NCBI GenBank assembly: GCA_030042885.1
Contig: JASHYW010000371.1
Location: 1-5,738, forward strand
Reading direction: 5' to 3'
Length of the DNA: 5,738 bases
Source of the DNA: Streptosporangiaceae bacterium
GTDB taxonomy: Bacteria; Actinomycetota; Actinomycetes; Streptosporangiales; Streptosporangiaceae
A program made the translations under genes and the position numbers. Shown piece after piece: positions 1-5,738 of the stretch; positions within the stretch are counted from its first letter, which is position 1; each line of letters opens with the position of its first letter. The notes below the pieces were generated by a model. That model had not been told where the DNA came from. It saw nothing but the letters and a program-made list of their open reading frames with translations, and did not search any database.

Positions 1-618
1 GGCCCGGCGGCGGCGCTCGGCGTGACCGGCGGCTTCAGCTTCCTGCTCGGGCCGCTGTTCCTGATGGCGATCCTGCTGTACCGGAACTATTTCTACCGGT
101 CGAGCGTCACCGTCGCCGAGGCTCGCTTCGGGACGCTGGTCGTGGTCGCCGGGATCGGCTATTTCTGCGCGGCGCTGGTGACCCCGCCCGCGACCAGGCG
201 GCTGTCCAAGCCGGCCTGGATCACCGTGCTGCTCGCCGCGAGCGCCGTGGTGACCGGCGCGCTGGGCGAGACCTTCCACCAGCTCGCCTACCTGGCCATG
301 GGGTTCTGCCTGTACCTAACCCGGCAGGGGGTGGCGATCTCCGCGACCACGATCCTTCAGGAGGAGGTGGACGATGCCTACCGGGGCCGGGCGTTCGCCT
401 TCTACGACATGATGTACAACGTCACGTACGCCATCGGCGCCGTGATCTTCGCCGCCTTCATGCCGCTCGACGGCCACTCCCCGGCCACCGTCGGCGTGGT
501 GGCGGCCGGCTACGCAGTTCTCGCCGCCGCATACTGGCTGTTCATGCACGTGGGTCAGTCCTCACCCGGCTCCGGCGGGACGATCCCCTCACCCGCGGCC
601 CAGCGCAGCAGCTCCTGA
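1..618 (+). CDS. MFS-type transporter, C-terminal half (5' end outside window)
   Basis: The reading frame is open from base 1 and stops at TGA 616-618, so 205 C-terminal residues are visible. The GTG at base 22 is an internal Val, not a credible start. Six hydrophobic helices can be drawn, at about residues 9-27, 44-63, 72-89, 95-118, 138-156 and 162-184, which fits TM7-TM12 of a 12-helix major facilitator superfamily carrier in the cytoplasmic membrane. The segment RGRAFAFYDMMYNV (residues 128-141), between the fourth and fifth visible helices, resembles the conserved RGR-x-F loop of MFS drug or siderophore exporter-like proteins. The substrate cannot be told. After the last helix a 21-residue Ser/Pro/Gly-rich tail (185-205) is encoded wholly within the antisense of the convergent cca gene. 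The membrane carrier call is secure; the subfamily is not. Confidence 0.85.
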   Translation, partial: GPAAALGVTGGFSFLLGPLFLMAILLYRNYFYRSSVTVAEARFGTLVVVAGIGYFCAALVTPPATRRLSKPAWITVLLAASAVVTGALGETFHQLAYLAMGFCLYLTRQGVAISATTILQEEVDDAYRGRAFAFYDMMYNVTYAIGAVIFAAFMPLDGHSPATVGVVAAGYAVLAAAYWLFMHVGQSSPGSGGTIPSPAAQRSSS

Positions 619-2018
619 GTGGCCCGCTCCTTGCCGAGCTCACCCTCGGTGATGCGAAGCTCGAGCATGTAGTTGTAGGCCCTGCCCACCAGCGGGCCGG
701 ACGGGATGCCGAGAATGCGCATGATCTCGTGGCCGTCGAGCTCCGGCCGGATCCTGGCCAGTTCCTCCCGCTCGGACAGCTCGGCGATGCGCCGTTCCAG
801 CCCGTCGTAGCCGCGGGCCAGCCGCTCCGCCTTCGCCCGGTTACGCGTGGTGCAATCGGCCCTGGTCAGCACGTGCAGCCGGGTCAGCAGCGGGCCGGCG
901 TCCCGGACGTACCGGCGCACCGCCGAATCGGTCCACTCACCCTCGCCGTACCCGTGGAACCGCAGGTGCAGCTCCACCAGCCGGGACACGTCGGCCACCA
1001 CGTCGTTCGGGAAGCGCAGCGCGGTCAGCCTGCGCCGGGCCAGCTTGGCGCCGACCGCCTCGTGGTGATGGAACGCCACCCGCCCGTCCGGCAGCAGCGA
1101 CCGCGTCTTCGGCTTGCCGATGTCGTGCAGCAGCGCGGCCAGCCGCACGGTCAGGTCGCCGTCCAGCCCGTAGCGCGGCTCGAGCTCGACGGCCTGCCGC
1201 AGCACGGTGAGGCTGTGCTGGTAGACGTCCTTGTGCCGGTGGTGCTCATCGGCCTCCATCCGCAGCCTGGACACCTCCGGCAGCACCTGCTCGGCGGCGT
1301 CCGTCTGCACGAGCACATCGATGCCCCGCGCGGGATCGGGCGTGAGCATGAGCTTGGCGAGCTCGCCGGCGATGCGCTCGGCGGAGACGATCTCCAGCCT
1401 GGCCGCCTGCTCGGCCATGGCGGCGCGCACGCCGGGGGCGACGGCGAACCCCAGCTTGGCCGCGAACCTGGCCGCGCGCAGGATCCGCAGCGGGTCATCA
1501 CTGAAGGAGTCCTGCGGCCGTCCCGGAGTCCGCAGCACCCGCTCCCTCAGCGCGTCAAGGCCGCCGAACGGGTCGACGAACTCGTAGCCGGGCAGCCTGG
1601 CCGCCATCGCGTTGATGGTGAAGTCCCGGCGGCTCAGGTCCTCCTCCAGTGAATGCCCGTAGCGCACGTCGGGCCTGCGTGAGGTGGCCCGGTACTGCTC
1701 GCTGCGGTAGGTCGTGATCTCGAACACCGAGCTGTCCTTGCGCAGGCCGACGGTGCCGAAGGCGATCCCGATCGCCCACACCGCATCGGCCCAGCCGCTG
1801 ACCAGCGCCAGGACCTGCTCGGGCGTCGCGTCCGTGGCCATGTCGAGGTCCCCGGCCGGCTGCTGACCGAGGAAGACATCCCTGATCAGCCCGCCGACCA
1901 GGGCGAGCTCGTGGCCGTAACGCGCGAACAGGCGGCCGAGCTCGGCGGCCGCGGGGACTCGCGTGCGCAGCAGCGCGGCGGCCGCCTCCCACTGTTCGTC
2001 GCTGTTAGGCACGGCCAT
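555..2018 (-). CDS. cca: CCA tRNA nucleotidyltransferase with C-terminal HD domain
   Basis: This cytoplasmic enzyme builds or repairs the 3'-CCA end of tRNAs from CTP and ATP without a nucleic-acid template. From ATG at 2018-2016 the protein is 487 residues, normal for the actinobacterial family. Class II nucleotidyltransferase motifs are in order: GGLIRD (42-47), the metal-binding DLD (57-59), RRDFTINAMA (130-139), the DPFGG turn (149-153) and DDPLR (174-178), the base-recognition motif usually written EDxxR. An HD phosphohydrolase domain follows, with H268, H298-D299 in LLHDIGKPKT, HHHE (317-320) and D388. An in-frame TTG at 2069 would add 17 residues, but it lies 3 bases from the divergent gene's start and the family core does not need them, so ATG 2018 is preferred. 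I see no good Shine-Dalgarno before that ATG. The mycobacterial name is pcnA. Family assignment is very sure, the start moderately so. Confidence 0.95.
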   Translation of the reverse strand: MAVPNSDEQWEAAAALLRTRVPAAAELGRLFARYGHELALVGGLIRDVFLGQQPAGDLDMATDATPEQVLALVSGWADAVWAIGIAFGTVGLRKDSSVFEITTYRSEQYRATSRRPDVRYGHSLEEDLSRRDFTINAMAARLPGYEFVDPFGGLDALRERVLRTPGRPQDSFSDDPLRILRAARFAAKLGFAVAPGVRAAMAEQAARLEIVSAERIAGELAKLMLTPDPARGIDVLVQTDAAEQVLPEVSRLRMEADEHHRHKDVYQHSLTVLRQAVELEPRYGLDGDLTVRLAALLHDIGKPKTRSLLPDGRVAFHHHEAVGAKLARRRLTALRFPNDVVADVSRLVELHLRFHGYGEGEWTDSAVRRYVRDAGPLLTRLHVLTRADCTTRNRAKAERLARGYDGLERRIAELSEREELARIRPELDGHEIMRILGIPSGPLVGRAYNYMLELRITEGELGKERATQELLRWAAGEGIVPPEPGED

Positions 2019-2071
2019 CGAGAGTATCGGTAAAGCACGGGTTCGGTTCGATCGGCAATAACATTCCAAGT
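2019..2071. promoter_or_regulatory. Divergent intergenic region between cca and the DUF6049 gene
   Basis: These 53 bases separate the two divergent starts and are visibly richer in A/T than the flanking genes. They must hold most or all of the promoter sequence for both directions. On the minus strand a weak TACCGAT/GATACT stretch sits just before the cca ATG, but no confident -10/-35 pair or ribosome binding site can be named. A pentamer ATCGG recurs at 2026-2030 and 2051-2055, too short to call an operator. Role is inferred from position. Confidence 0.6.
2059..2064 (+). promoter_or_regulatory. Probable -10 element (TAACAT) of a leaderless promoter for DUF6049–murJ
   Basis: TAACAT matches the actinobacterial -10 pattern TANNNT. 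It is followed by exactly 7 bases (2065-2071) and then the GTG start at 2072, the geometry expected when the transcript begins at the first base of the start codon. No Shine-Dalgarno precedes that GTG, which agrees with leaderless translation. No good -35 is visible at 16-18 bases upstream. This is a sequence inference only. Confidence 0.45.
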
Positions 2072-4372
2072 GTGCGAGTGTACGGCTTGCTACGGGCGAA
2101 CTTCACGCGGCGGACCCTGTCCCTGGCCGCCACCCTCGCCCTGCCGGCCGCGGTCGCCGCCGCCCTGCTCGGGACGCCGGCTCCGGCGCAGGCCAGTCCC
2201 TTGCGCGGGGCGCAGGCGGGCACCGTGTCGGTGGCCATCGACTCGATGAGCCCGCAGGTGGCCGGGCCCGGCGCCACGATCACCGTGACAGGAACGGTCA
2301 GCAACGGCACCAGCCAGGCCACGTCCGGGCTCGACGTGCAGCTGTATACGTCACCGACGCGCTTCGCGACCCGGGACGCGATGGACGGGTACGCGAGCCA
2401 GGGCGGGACCGCAGGCCTTGTGGCGGCCGGGAACCCCTTCTCGATCACGGCCAGCCTGCGGCCCGGCGCCACCGTGGCCTGGCATGCTTCCTTCCAGGTC
2501 AGCAGCGTGGGCATGGCCGAGTTCGGGGTCTATCCGGTCACCGCCGAGCTGGCCGACCAGTTCGGTGACGTGATGGCTTCGAAACAGACGCTGCTGCCGT
2601 TCTGGCCCGGGCAGCAGGCAGCCGGCCTGGCCCGCCCGCTGGACATCGGCTGGATCTGGCCGCTCATCGACCAGCCGCACCATCAGCTGTGCCCCGCACT
2701 GACCAGCAACGCCCTGCCGGCGCTGACCAGCAACGACCTGGCTGCCAGCCTGGGCCGGCAGGGGCGGCTGTCAGCCCTGCTCGCGGCAGGCGAGGCCCAT
2801 CCCGGCGCCAGCCTGACCTGGGTCATCGACCCGGCGCTGCTCAGCGACGTCCAGACGATGACCGGTCCGTATCAGGTGGCCTCCGGGTCGGGCTGCACGG
2901 GTCCCACCGAGCCGGCCAACCGGGCGGCCGCGGCGTGGCTGTCGGCGCTCCGGGCGATCACGTCCAGCCAGCCGACCGTGATGACCCCGTACGCCAACGT
3001 GGACGCCGCGGCGCTCGTCCACGCCGGGCTGAACGCCGATCTGACCAGCGCCTACGCGGCCGGGTACCAGGTCGCGGACAGCGTGCTGCACGGATCGTTC
3101 GGGCGCTCGATCGCGCTGCCCGCAGGCGGGACGGCCGATCTCAGCCTGCTCACCGAACTCGCCACCGCCGAGGGCATCCGCACCGTGGTGCTGGACAGCA
3201 CCCAGATGCCGCCCCTGAACAGCGCCGTTTTCGAAGACGACGCCGTTACCTCGATCCCGGTCGCCGGCACCACCATGACCGTCCTGCTCGCCGATCATGT
3301 CCTGACCGGGATCCTCCAGGGGGGCGACACCAACTCCGGCATCCTGCCGCAGAGCACGCAGTTCGCCGTCAGCCAGCGCTTCCTTGCCGAGACCGCGATG
3401 ATCGCCGCCGAGGCGCCGGACTCGGACCGCTCGATCGTGGTGGCGCCGCCAGACAACTGGAGCCCGTCGGCCGCACTGGCCGGCCAGCTGCTCGCCGAGA
3501 CGATCAGCGCGCCGTGGCTGGCGCCCACCCCGCTGGCGGACCTGGCCCGAGCGCCGGATACCGCCCGCTCGATCGCCCGCCAGCAGCCACCCGCCAGCAG
3601 CCCGAGCCCCGCCGAGCTCAGCCCCGGCTACCTGGGCGCGGTCAGCGCGGTCGGCGCCAGCCTCAGCGTGTACCAGGCCATGCTGTACCAGCCGTCCAAG
3701 GACTACCAGCAGTCACTCGGCCAGGCACTGGCCGCCACCGAATCGTCCGCCTGGCGTGGCAGCGGGATGTCACAGGGCCTCGCGCTGGCCGACAGCCTGT
3801 CCGGTTACCTGAGCACCCAGGAAGGCAAGGTCAAGATCATCGCCGCGGATCAGGTGTCGATGGCCGGCGCCTCGGGGGCGGTACCGGTATCGATCCAGAA
3901 CGGGCTGGCGGAGGCCATCCGGGTCAAGGTGTACGCCAGCGTGGTCAACTCGCCCGACCGGACGTCGCAGCTGACCGTCGGCCGCTTCCGGAACCTGATC
4001 GTCGTCCCGCCCCATAGTGCCGGACAGCTCGTGCGGCTGCCGGTCAGCTCCGCGCCGCAGGGGTCGACCGTCATCCGGCTCAGCCTGACCAGCGCGGACG
4101 GAACGCCCTTGCCGGGCGCCACGAAATCCCTCACCGTGCTGTCGACCAGATACGGCCGGGCGATCTTGTTCCTGATCGGTGCCGCGATCGGAGTCATGAT
4201 CCTGGCCTCCGGGTACCGGGGCATCCGGCGGTGGCTGCACGCTGATACCCATGTCGCGAGCGAAGATGCAGGCCAACCGGGTAGCGTCGGGATAGGCACC
4301 AGCACCGCGCGACACCCGACGGAGGCACCGGATGACCTGGCCGATGCACGACGCTGGGCCGACGACCCCTGA
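2072..4372 (+). CDS. DUF6049 family secreted, membrane-anchored protein of unknown function
   Basis: 766 residues from GTG 2072; a second in-frame GTG at 2078 is an alternative. The N-terminus is a classic signal peptide: basic RANFTRR, a hydrophobic run to about residue 34, and a likely cleavage after AQA (39-41). A beta-rich Ig-like segment follows (about 50-175). Then come family hallmarks: DIGWIWPLIDQPH (191-203), LTWVIDPALL (248-257) and VMTPYANVDAAAL (303-315). A C-terminal membrane helix spans about 697-717, ending in GYRGIRRWL, followed by a roughly 45-residue polar tail. The topology inferred is a large extracytoplasmic domain, one anchor and a cytoplasmic tail. Only two cysteines exist (C207, C275), both outside, so one disulfide is possible. 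The gene is directly upstream of murJ and overlaps it by 41 bases, an arrangement I recall from other actinomycetes (Rv3909–Rv3910 in M. tuberculosis). No enzymatic motif is recognised. A role alongside MurJ in cell-wall precursor export is inferred from context alone. Confidence 0.9.
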   Translation: MRVYGLLRANFTRRTLSLAATLALPAAVAAALLGTPAPAQASPLRGAQAGTVSVAIDSMSPQVAGPGATITVTGTVSNGTSQATSGLDVQLYTSPTRFATRDAMDGYASQGGTAGLVAAGNPFSITASLRPGATVAWHASFQVSSVGMAEFGVYPVTAELADQFGDVMASKQTLLPFWPGQQAAGLARPLDIGWIWPLIDQPHHQLCPALTSNALPALTSNDLAASLGRQGRLSALLAAGEAHPGASLTWVIDPALLSDVQTMTGPYQVASGSGCTGPTEPANRAAAAWLSALRAITSSQPTVMTPYANVDAAALVHAGLNADLTSAYAAGYQVADSVLHGSFGRSIALPAGGTADLSLLTELATAEGIRTVVLDSTQMPPLNSAVFEDDAVTSIPVAGTTMTVLLADHVLTGILQGGDTNSGILPQSTQFAVSQRFLAETAMIAAEAPDSDRSIVVAPPDNWSPSAALAGQLLAETISAPWLAPTPLADLARAPDTARSIARQQPPASSPSPAELSPGYLGAVSAVGASLSVYQAMLYQPSKDYQQSLGQALAATESSAWRGSGMSQGLALADSLSGYLSTQEGKVKIIAADQVSMAGASGAVPVSIQNGLAEAIRVKVYASVVNSPDRTSQLTVGRFRNLIVVPPHSAGQLVRLPVSSAPQGSTVIRLSLTSADGTPLPGATKSLTVLSTRYGRAILFLIGAAIGVMILASGYRGIRRWLHADTHVASEDAGQPGSVGIGTSTARHPTEAPDDLADARRWADDP
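2693..2740 (+). repeat. 24-base perfect-phase tandem duplication inside the DUF6049 gene
   Basis: Two adjacent 24-base units (2693-2716 and 2717-2740) match at 21 of 24 positions and encode PALTSNAL then PALTSNDL (residues 208-215 and 216-223). The duplication is a whole number of codons, so the frame is kept. It lies just after the WIWPLIDQPH motif and next to C207, in a probably extracytoplasmic loop. It looks like a fairly recent slippage event. Confidence 0.8.
4321..4325 (+). promoter_or_regulatory. murJ: Strong ribosome binding site (GGAGG) for murJ
   Basis: GGAGG lies 6 bases before ATG 4332, ideal Shine-Dalgarno spacing. It is inside the last codons of the DUF6049 gene. It fixes the murJ start upstream of the long low-complexity extension and argues against a start at a later in-frame ATG such as 4440, 4485 or 4875. 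Confidence 0.85.
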
Positions 4373-5738
4373 GCCGGGCGGTCCGGAGCCGGGGCGGCCG
4401 GAGCCGGGGCCAGAAGAGCCGGGGTCAGAAGAGCCGGGCATGTCCCGGCGCGCGCGGCATGCCGACCCCGATCCGCTGCCGCCCATGGAGGGCCCGATGC
4501 CGGGCGGCGGCCCGAGCCCGGCCGAGACCACGCTGCCGCTGGCCCTGAGCTGGCCCGCCCCGCCGGCCCGGCCTGCAAGGACGCCCCGGTTCATCCCGGC
4601 CGACCAGCCGGGCTCCCCCGGCCCGTCCGGATCAGTGTCGGCGCCCTCCGACTGGCGCCGCGTGCCGCGGCAGCCTGGCTACCAGCCGCCCGATGACCTG
4701 CGGCCTAGCTACCCTCGGCCCGGGTACCGGCCCGCAGACCTTCCCCCCGGCCCACCCGGTCCCGGCGGTCCCGGGGGGCCAGAGCCCGGCGCGCCGCCGA
4801 GAGGTCCCCGCTCGCCGAGAGGATCCGGGCAGCGCGCGGCCCCGCGATCCAGCCTGATCCGGTCCAGCGCCGGCATGGCGGCAGGCACTCTGGTCTCCAG
4901 GGGAACCGGTTTCCTGCGCACCCTGGTCCTGGTATACGCGCTCGGCACCTCCTACCTGGGCAACGCGTACAACAACGCCAACACGCTGCCGAACACCGTC
5001 TACTACCTGATGCTCGGCGGCATCTTCACCAGCGTGGTGGTGCCGCTGCTGGTCAAGGCGGCCAAGCGCGATCCCGATCACGGGGAGGCGTACGCACAGC
5101 GGCTGTTCACTCTCGGCGCGGTGGCGCTGGGCGCGGTGACGGTACTGGCCACGCTGGCGGCGGGCCCGCTGGTCGACCTGTACACGCTGGGCTCGTTCAA
5201 GGGACCTCCCGGCAGCGAGGCCGCGTCCGCGCACAGCCTCATGGTGCTATGGGCCTACTTCTTCATCCCGCAGATCTTCTTCTACGGCATGTGCTCCCTC
5301 ATCGGGGCGATCCTGAATACCCGCGGCCGGTTCGCGGCGCCGATGTGGGCGCCGGTCGTCAACAACCTGGTCGTGATCGTCATCGGCGGGCTCTACGTGT
5401 GGATGGTGGGCCTTAATAAAGTGCCGTCGGACATCCCCCCGGGCGGCGTGCGGCTGCTCGGGATCGGCACCACGCTCGGCGTCATCGCGCAGACGGCCGC
5501 CCTGGTCCCGTCGCTGCGCCGGGCCGGGTTCAGGTGGCACCCAGCCCTCGGGTTCCGGCCTGGCGAGGTGTCCGAGATGGGCCGGATGGCCGGCTGGATG
5601 TCGGTGTACGTGATCAGCCAGTGGGCCGGCTACCTGGTCGTCCAGATCGTCGCGAACAGGGCCTCGCAGACCGCGAACGGCTATTCCGCGTACTCCATCG
5701 CCTGGCAGCTGTTCCAGCTGCCGTATGCGATCGTCGGC
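4332..5738 (+). CDS. murJ: Lipid II flippase MurJ (MviN family), 3' end outside window
   Basis: MurJ moves lipid-linked peptidoglycan precursor (lipid II) across the cytoplasmic membrane; it belongs to the MOP exporter superfamily. 469 residues are visible, and the frame is open at the right edge. Residues 1 to about 175 are a Pro/Gly/Arg-rich, presumably cytoplasmic extension with no membrane helix. The core begins at AGMAAGTLVSRGTGFLR (180-196), where R190 and R196 align with essential R18 and R24 of E. coli MurJ. Further hallmarks are NTLPN (217-221) and ILNTRGRFAAPMWAPVVNN (327-345). About seven helices and the beginning of an eighth (AWQLFQLPYAIVG) are present. The position matching E. 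coli D39 is Asn (N211). Y224 stands where E. coli has R52, which I recall as usual in actinobacterial homologues. ATG 4332 is chosen for its strong GGAGG; it lies 41 bases inside the DUF6049 gene, suggesting translational coupling. Whether a C-terminal pseudokinase-like domain follows, as in mycobacterial MviN, cannot be seen. Confidence 0.93.
   Translation, partial: MTWPMHDAGPTTPEPGGPEPGRPEPGPEEPGSEEPGMSRRARHADPDPLPPMEGPMPGGGPSPAETTLPLALSWPAPPARPARTPRFIPADQPGSPGPSGSVSAPSDWRRVPRQPGYQPPDDLRPSYPRPGYRPADLPPGPPGPGGPGGPEPGAPPRGPRSPRGSGQRAAPRSSLIRSSAGMAAGTLVSRGTGFLRTLVLVYALGTSYLGNAYNNANTLPNTVYYLMLGGIFTSVVVPLLVKAAKRDPDHGEAYAQRLFTLGAVALGAVTVLATLAAGPLVDLYTLGSFKGPPGSEAASAHSLMVLWAYFFIPQIFFYGMCSLIGAILNTRGRFAAPMWAPVVNNLVVIVIGGLYVWMVGLNKVPSDIPPGGVRLLGIGTTLGVIAQTAALVPSLRRAGFRWHPALGFRPGEVSEMGRMAGWMSVYVISQWAGYLVVQIVANRASQTANGYSAYSIAWQLFQLPYAIVG
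4371..4439 (+). repeat. 15-base tandem repeat, five GAGCCGGG-core units, at the DUF6049/murJ junction
   Basis: Five copies of GAGCCGGGC/G start at 4371, 4386, 4401, 4416 and 4431, exactly 15 bases apart, with 6-base spacers that come in two pairs (GGTCCG/CGGCCG and CCAGAA/TCAGAA). In the murJ frame they encode EPG repeated every five residues (about residues 14-36). The DUF6049 stop codon (TGA 4370-4372) uses the first bases of the first unit. Gain or loss of a unit keeps murJ in frame. Confidence 0.85.
4440..4850 (+). other. Low-complexity Pro/Gly/Arg-rich segment of the MurJ N-terminal extension
   Basis: Between the tandem repeat and the first membrane helix the murJ frame encodes about 137 residues dominated by Pro, Gly, Arg, Ser and Ala. 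It includes a collagen-like PPGPPGPGGPGG run (about residues 139-150) and scattered Tyr residues in YQPP, SYPRP and GYRP contexts. No domain is recognised. It is most likely intrinsically disordered and cytoplasmic. The net charge is basic near the membrane (RGPRSPRGSGQR, about 157-168). Confidence 0.7.

Noticed and set aside
540..640. Bidirectional terminator between the convergent MFS and cca genes
   Set aside because: The genes overlap, and I find no GC-rich hairpin followed by a T-run in either direction.
729..1652. Long open frame of 307 codons on the plus strand inside cca
   Set aside because: It is antisense to the well-supported cca gene and rich in Gln, Pro, Arg, Gly and His with no recognisable motif; typical of high-GC shadow frames.
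2036..2058. A -35 box for the rightward promoter
   Set aside because: The bases 16-18 upstream of TAACAT (around CACGGG) do not resemble TTGACA or another recognised sigma -35, so none is called.
2019..2069. TTG at 2069 as the cca start, adding 17 residues (MECYCRSN...)
   Set aside because: The extension includes two Cys and basic residues unlike the family N-terminus, occupies the whole divergent promoter region and comes within 3 bases of the opposite gene's start.
2689..4017. Open frame of 442 codons on the plus strand overlapping the DUF6049 gene
   Set aside because: It is an offset frame of the DUF6049 coding sequence and its product is almost all Arg, Gly, Pro and Ala. The DUF6049 frame carries the signal peptide, family motifs and anchor.
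3770..4594. Minus-strand open frames of 242-274 codons across the DUF6049/murJ junction
   Set aside because: They lie antisense to both supported genes, are low in complexity, and show no domain or credible ribosome binding site.
4743..4772. Five C-runs of three or more with short spacers, giving a G-quadruplex pattern on the minus strand
   Set aside because: Runs like this arise readily from Pro/Gly codons (CCC, GGC, GGT) in GC-rich low-complexity coding sequence; nothing ties it to regulation.

Overview
The window is very GC-rich DNA, with GTG/TTG-type starts and strong G/C third-position bias. It reads as the chromosome of an actinomycete (Actinomycetota). The gene set cca / DUF6049 / murJ is a conserved actinobacterial block; from memory it corresponds to the Rv3907c–Rv3910 region of Mycobacterium tuberculosis and the equivalent murJ region of Streptomyces. 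I cannot place the organism to genus; the Streptosporangiales and relatives are plausible.

Layout, left to right. (1) Bases 1-618, plus strand: the C-terminal half of an MFS exporter whose start lies outside the window. (2) Bases 555-2018, minus strand: a complete CCA-adding tRNA nucleotidyltransferase (cca) with its HD domain. It converges on the MFS gene and overlaps it tail to tail by 64 bases. (3) Bases 2019-2071: a 53-base divergent intergenic region with a likely leaderless promoter for the rightward genes. (4) Bases 2072-4372, plus strand: a secreted, membrane-anchored DUF6049-family protein of unknown function. (5) Bases 4332-5738, plus strand: the start of murJ, the lipid II flippase. 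It overlaps the DUF6049 gene by 41 bases, has a strong ribosome binding site, and runs off the right edge. It carries a long Pro/Gly-rich cytoplasmic N-terminal extension that begins with a 15-base tandem repeat.

How the genes fit together. cca does housekeeping tRNA 3'-end maturation. The DUF6049 gene and murJ form an overlapping, probably translationally coupled pair, so the DUF6049 protein is most simply viewed as an extracytoplasmic accessory to peptidoglycan precursor export; its biochemical role is unknown. The MFS protein has no evident link to the others beyond position.

No tRNA or rRNA gene, CRISPR array, insertion sequence, phage gene or intrinsic terminator is visible. There is no intergenic stretch above 53 bases. 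I see no clearly new biological system. The points most worth following are the DUF6049–MurJ pairing, the repeat-bearing MurJ extension, the Asn in place of a usual Asp in MurJ, and the MFS tail written antisense to the end of cca.
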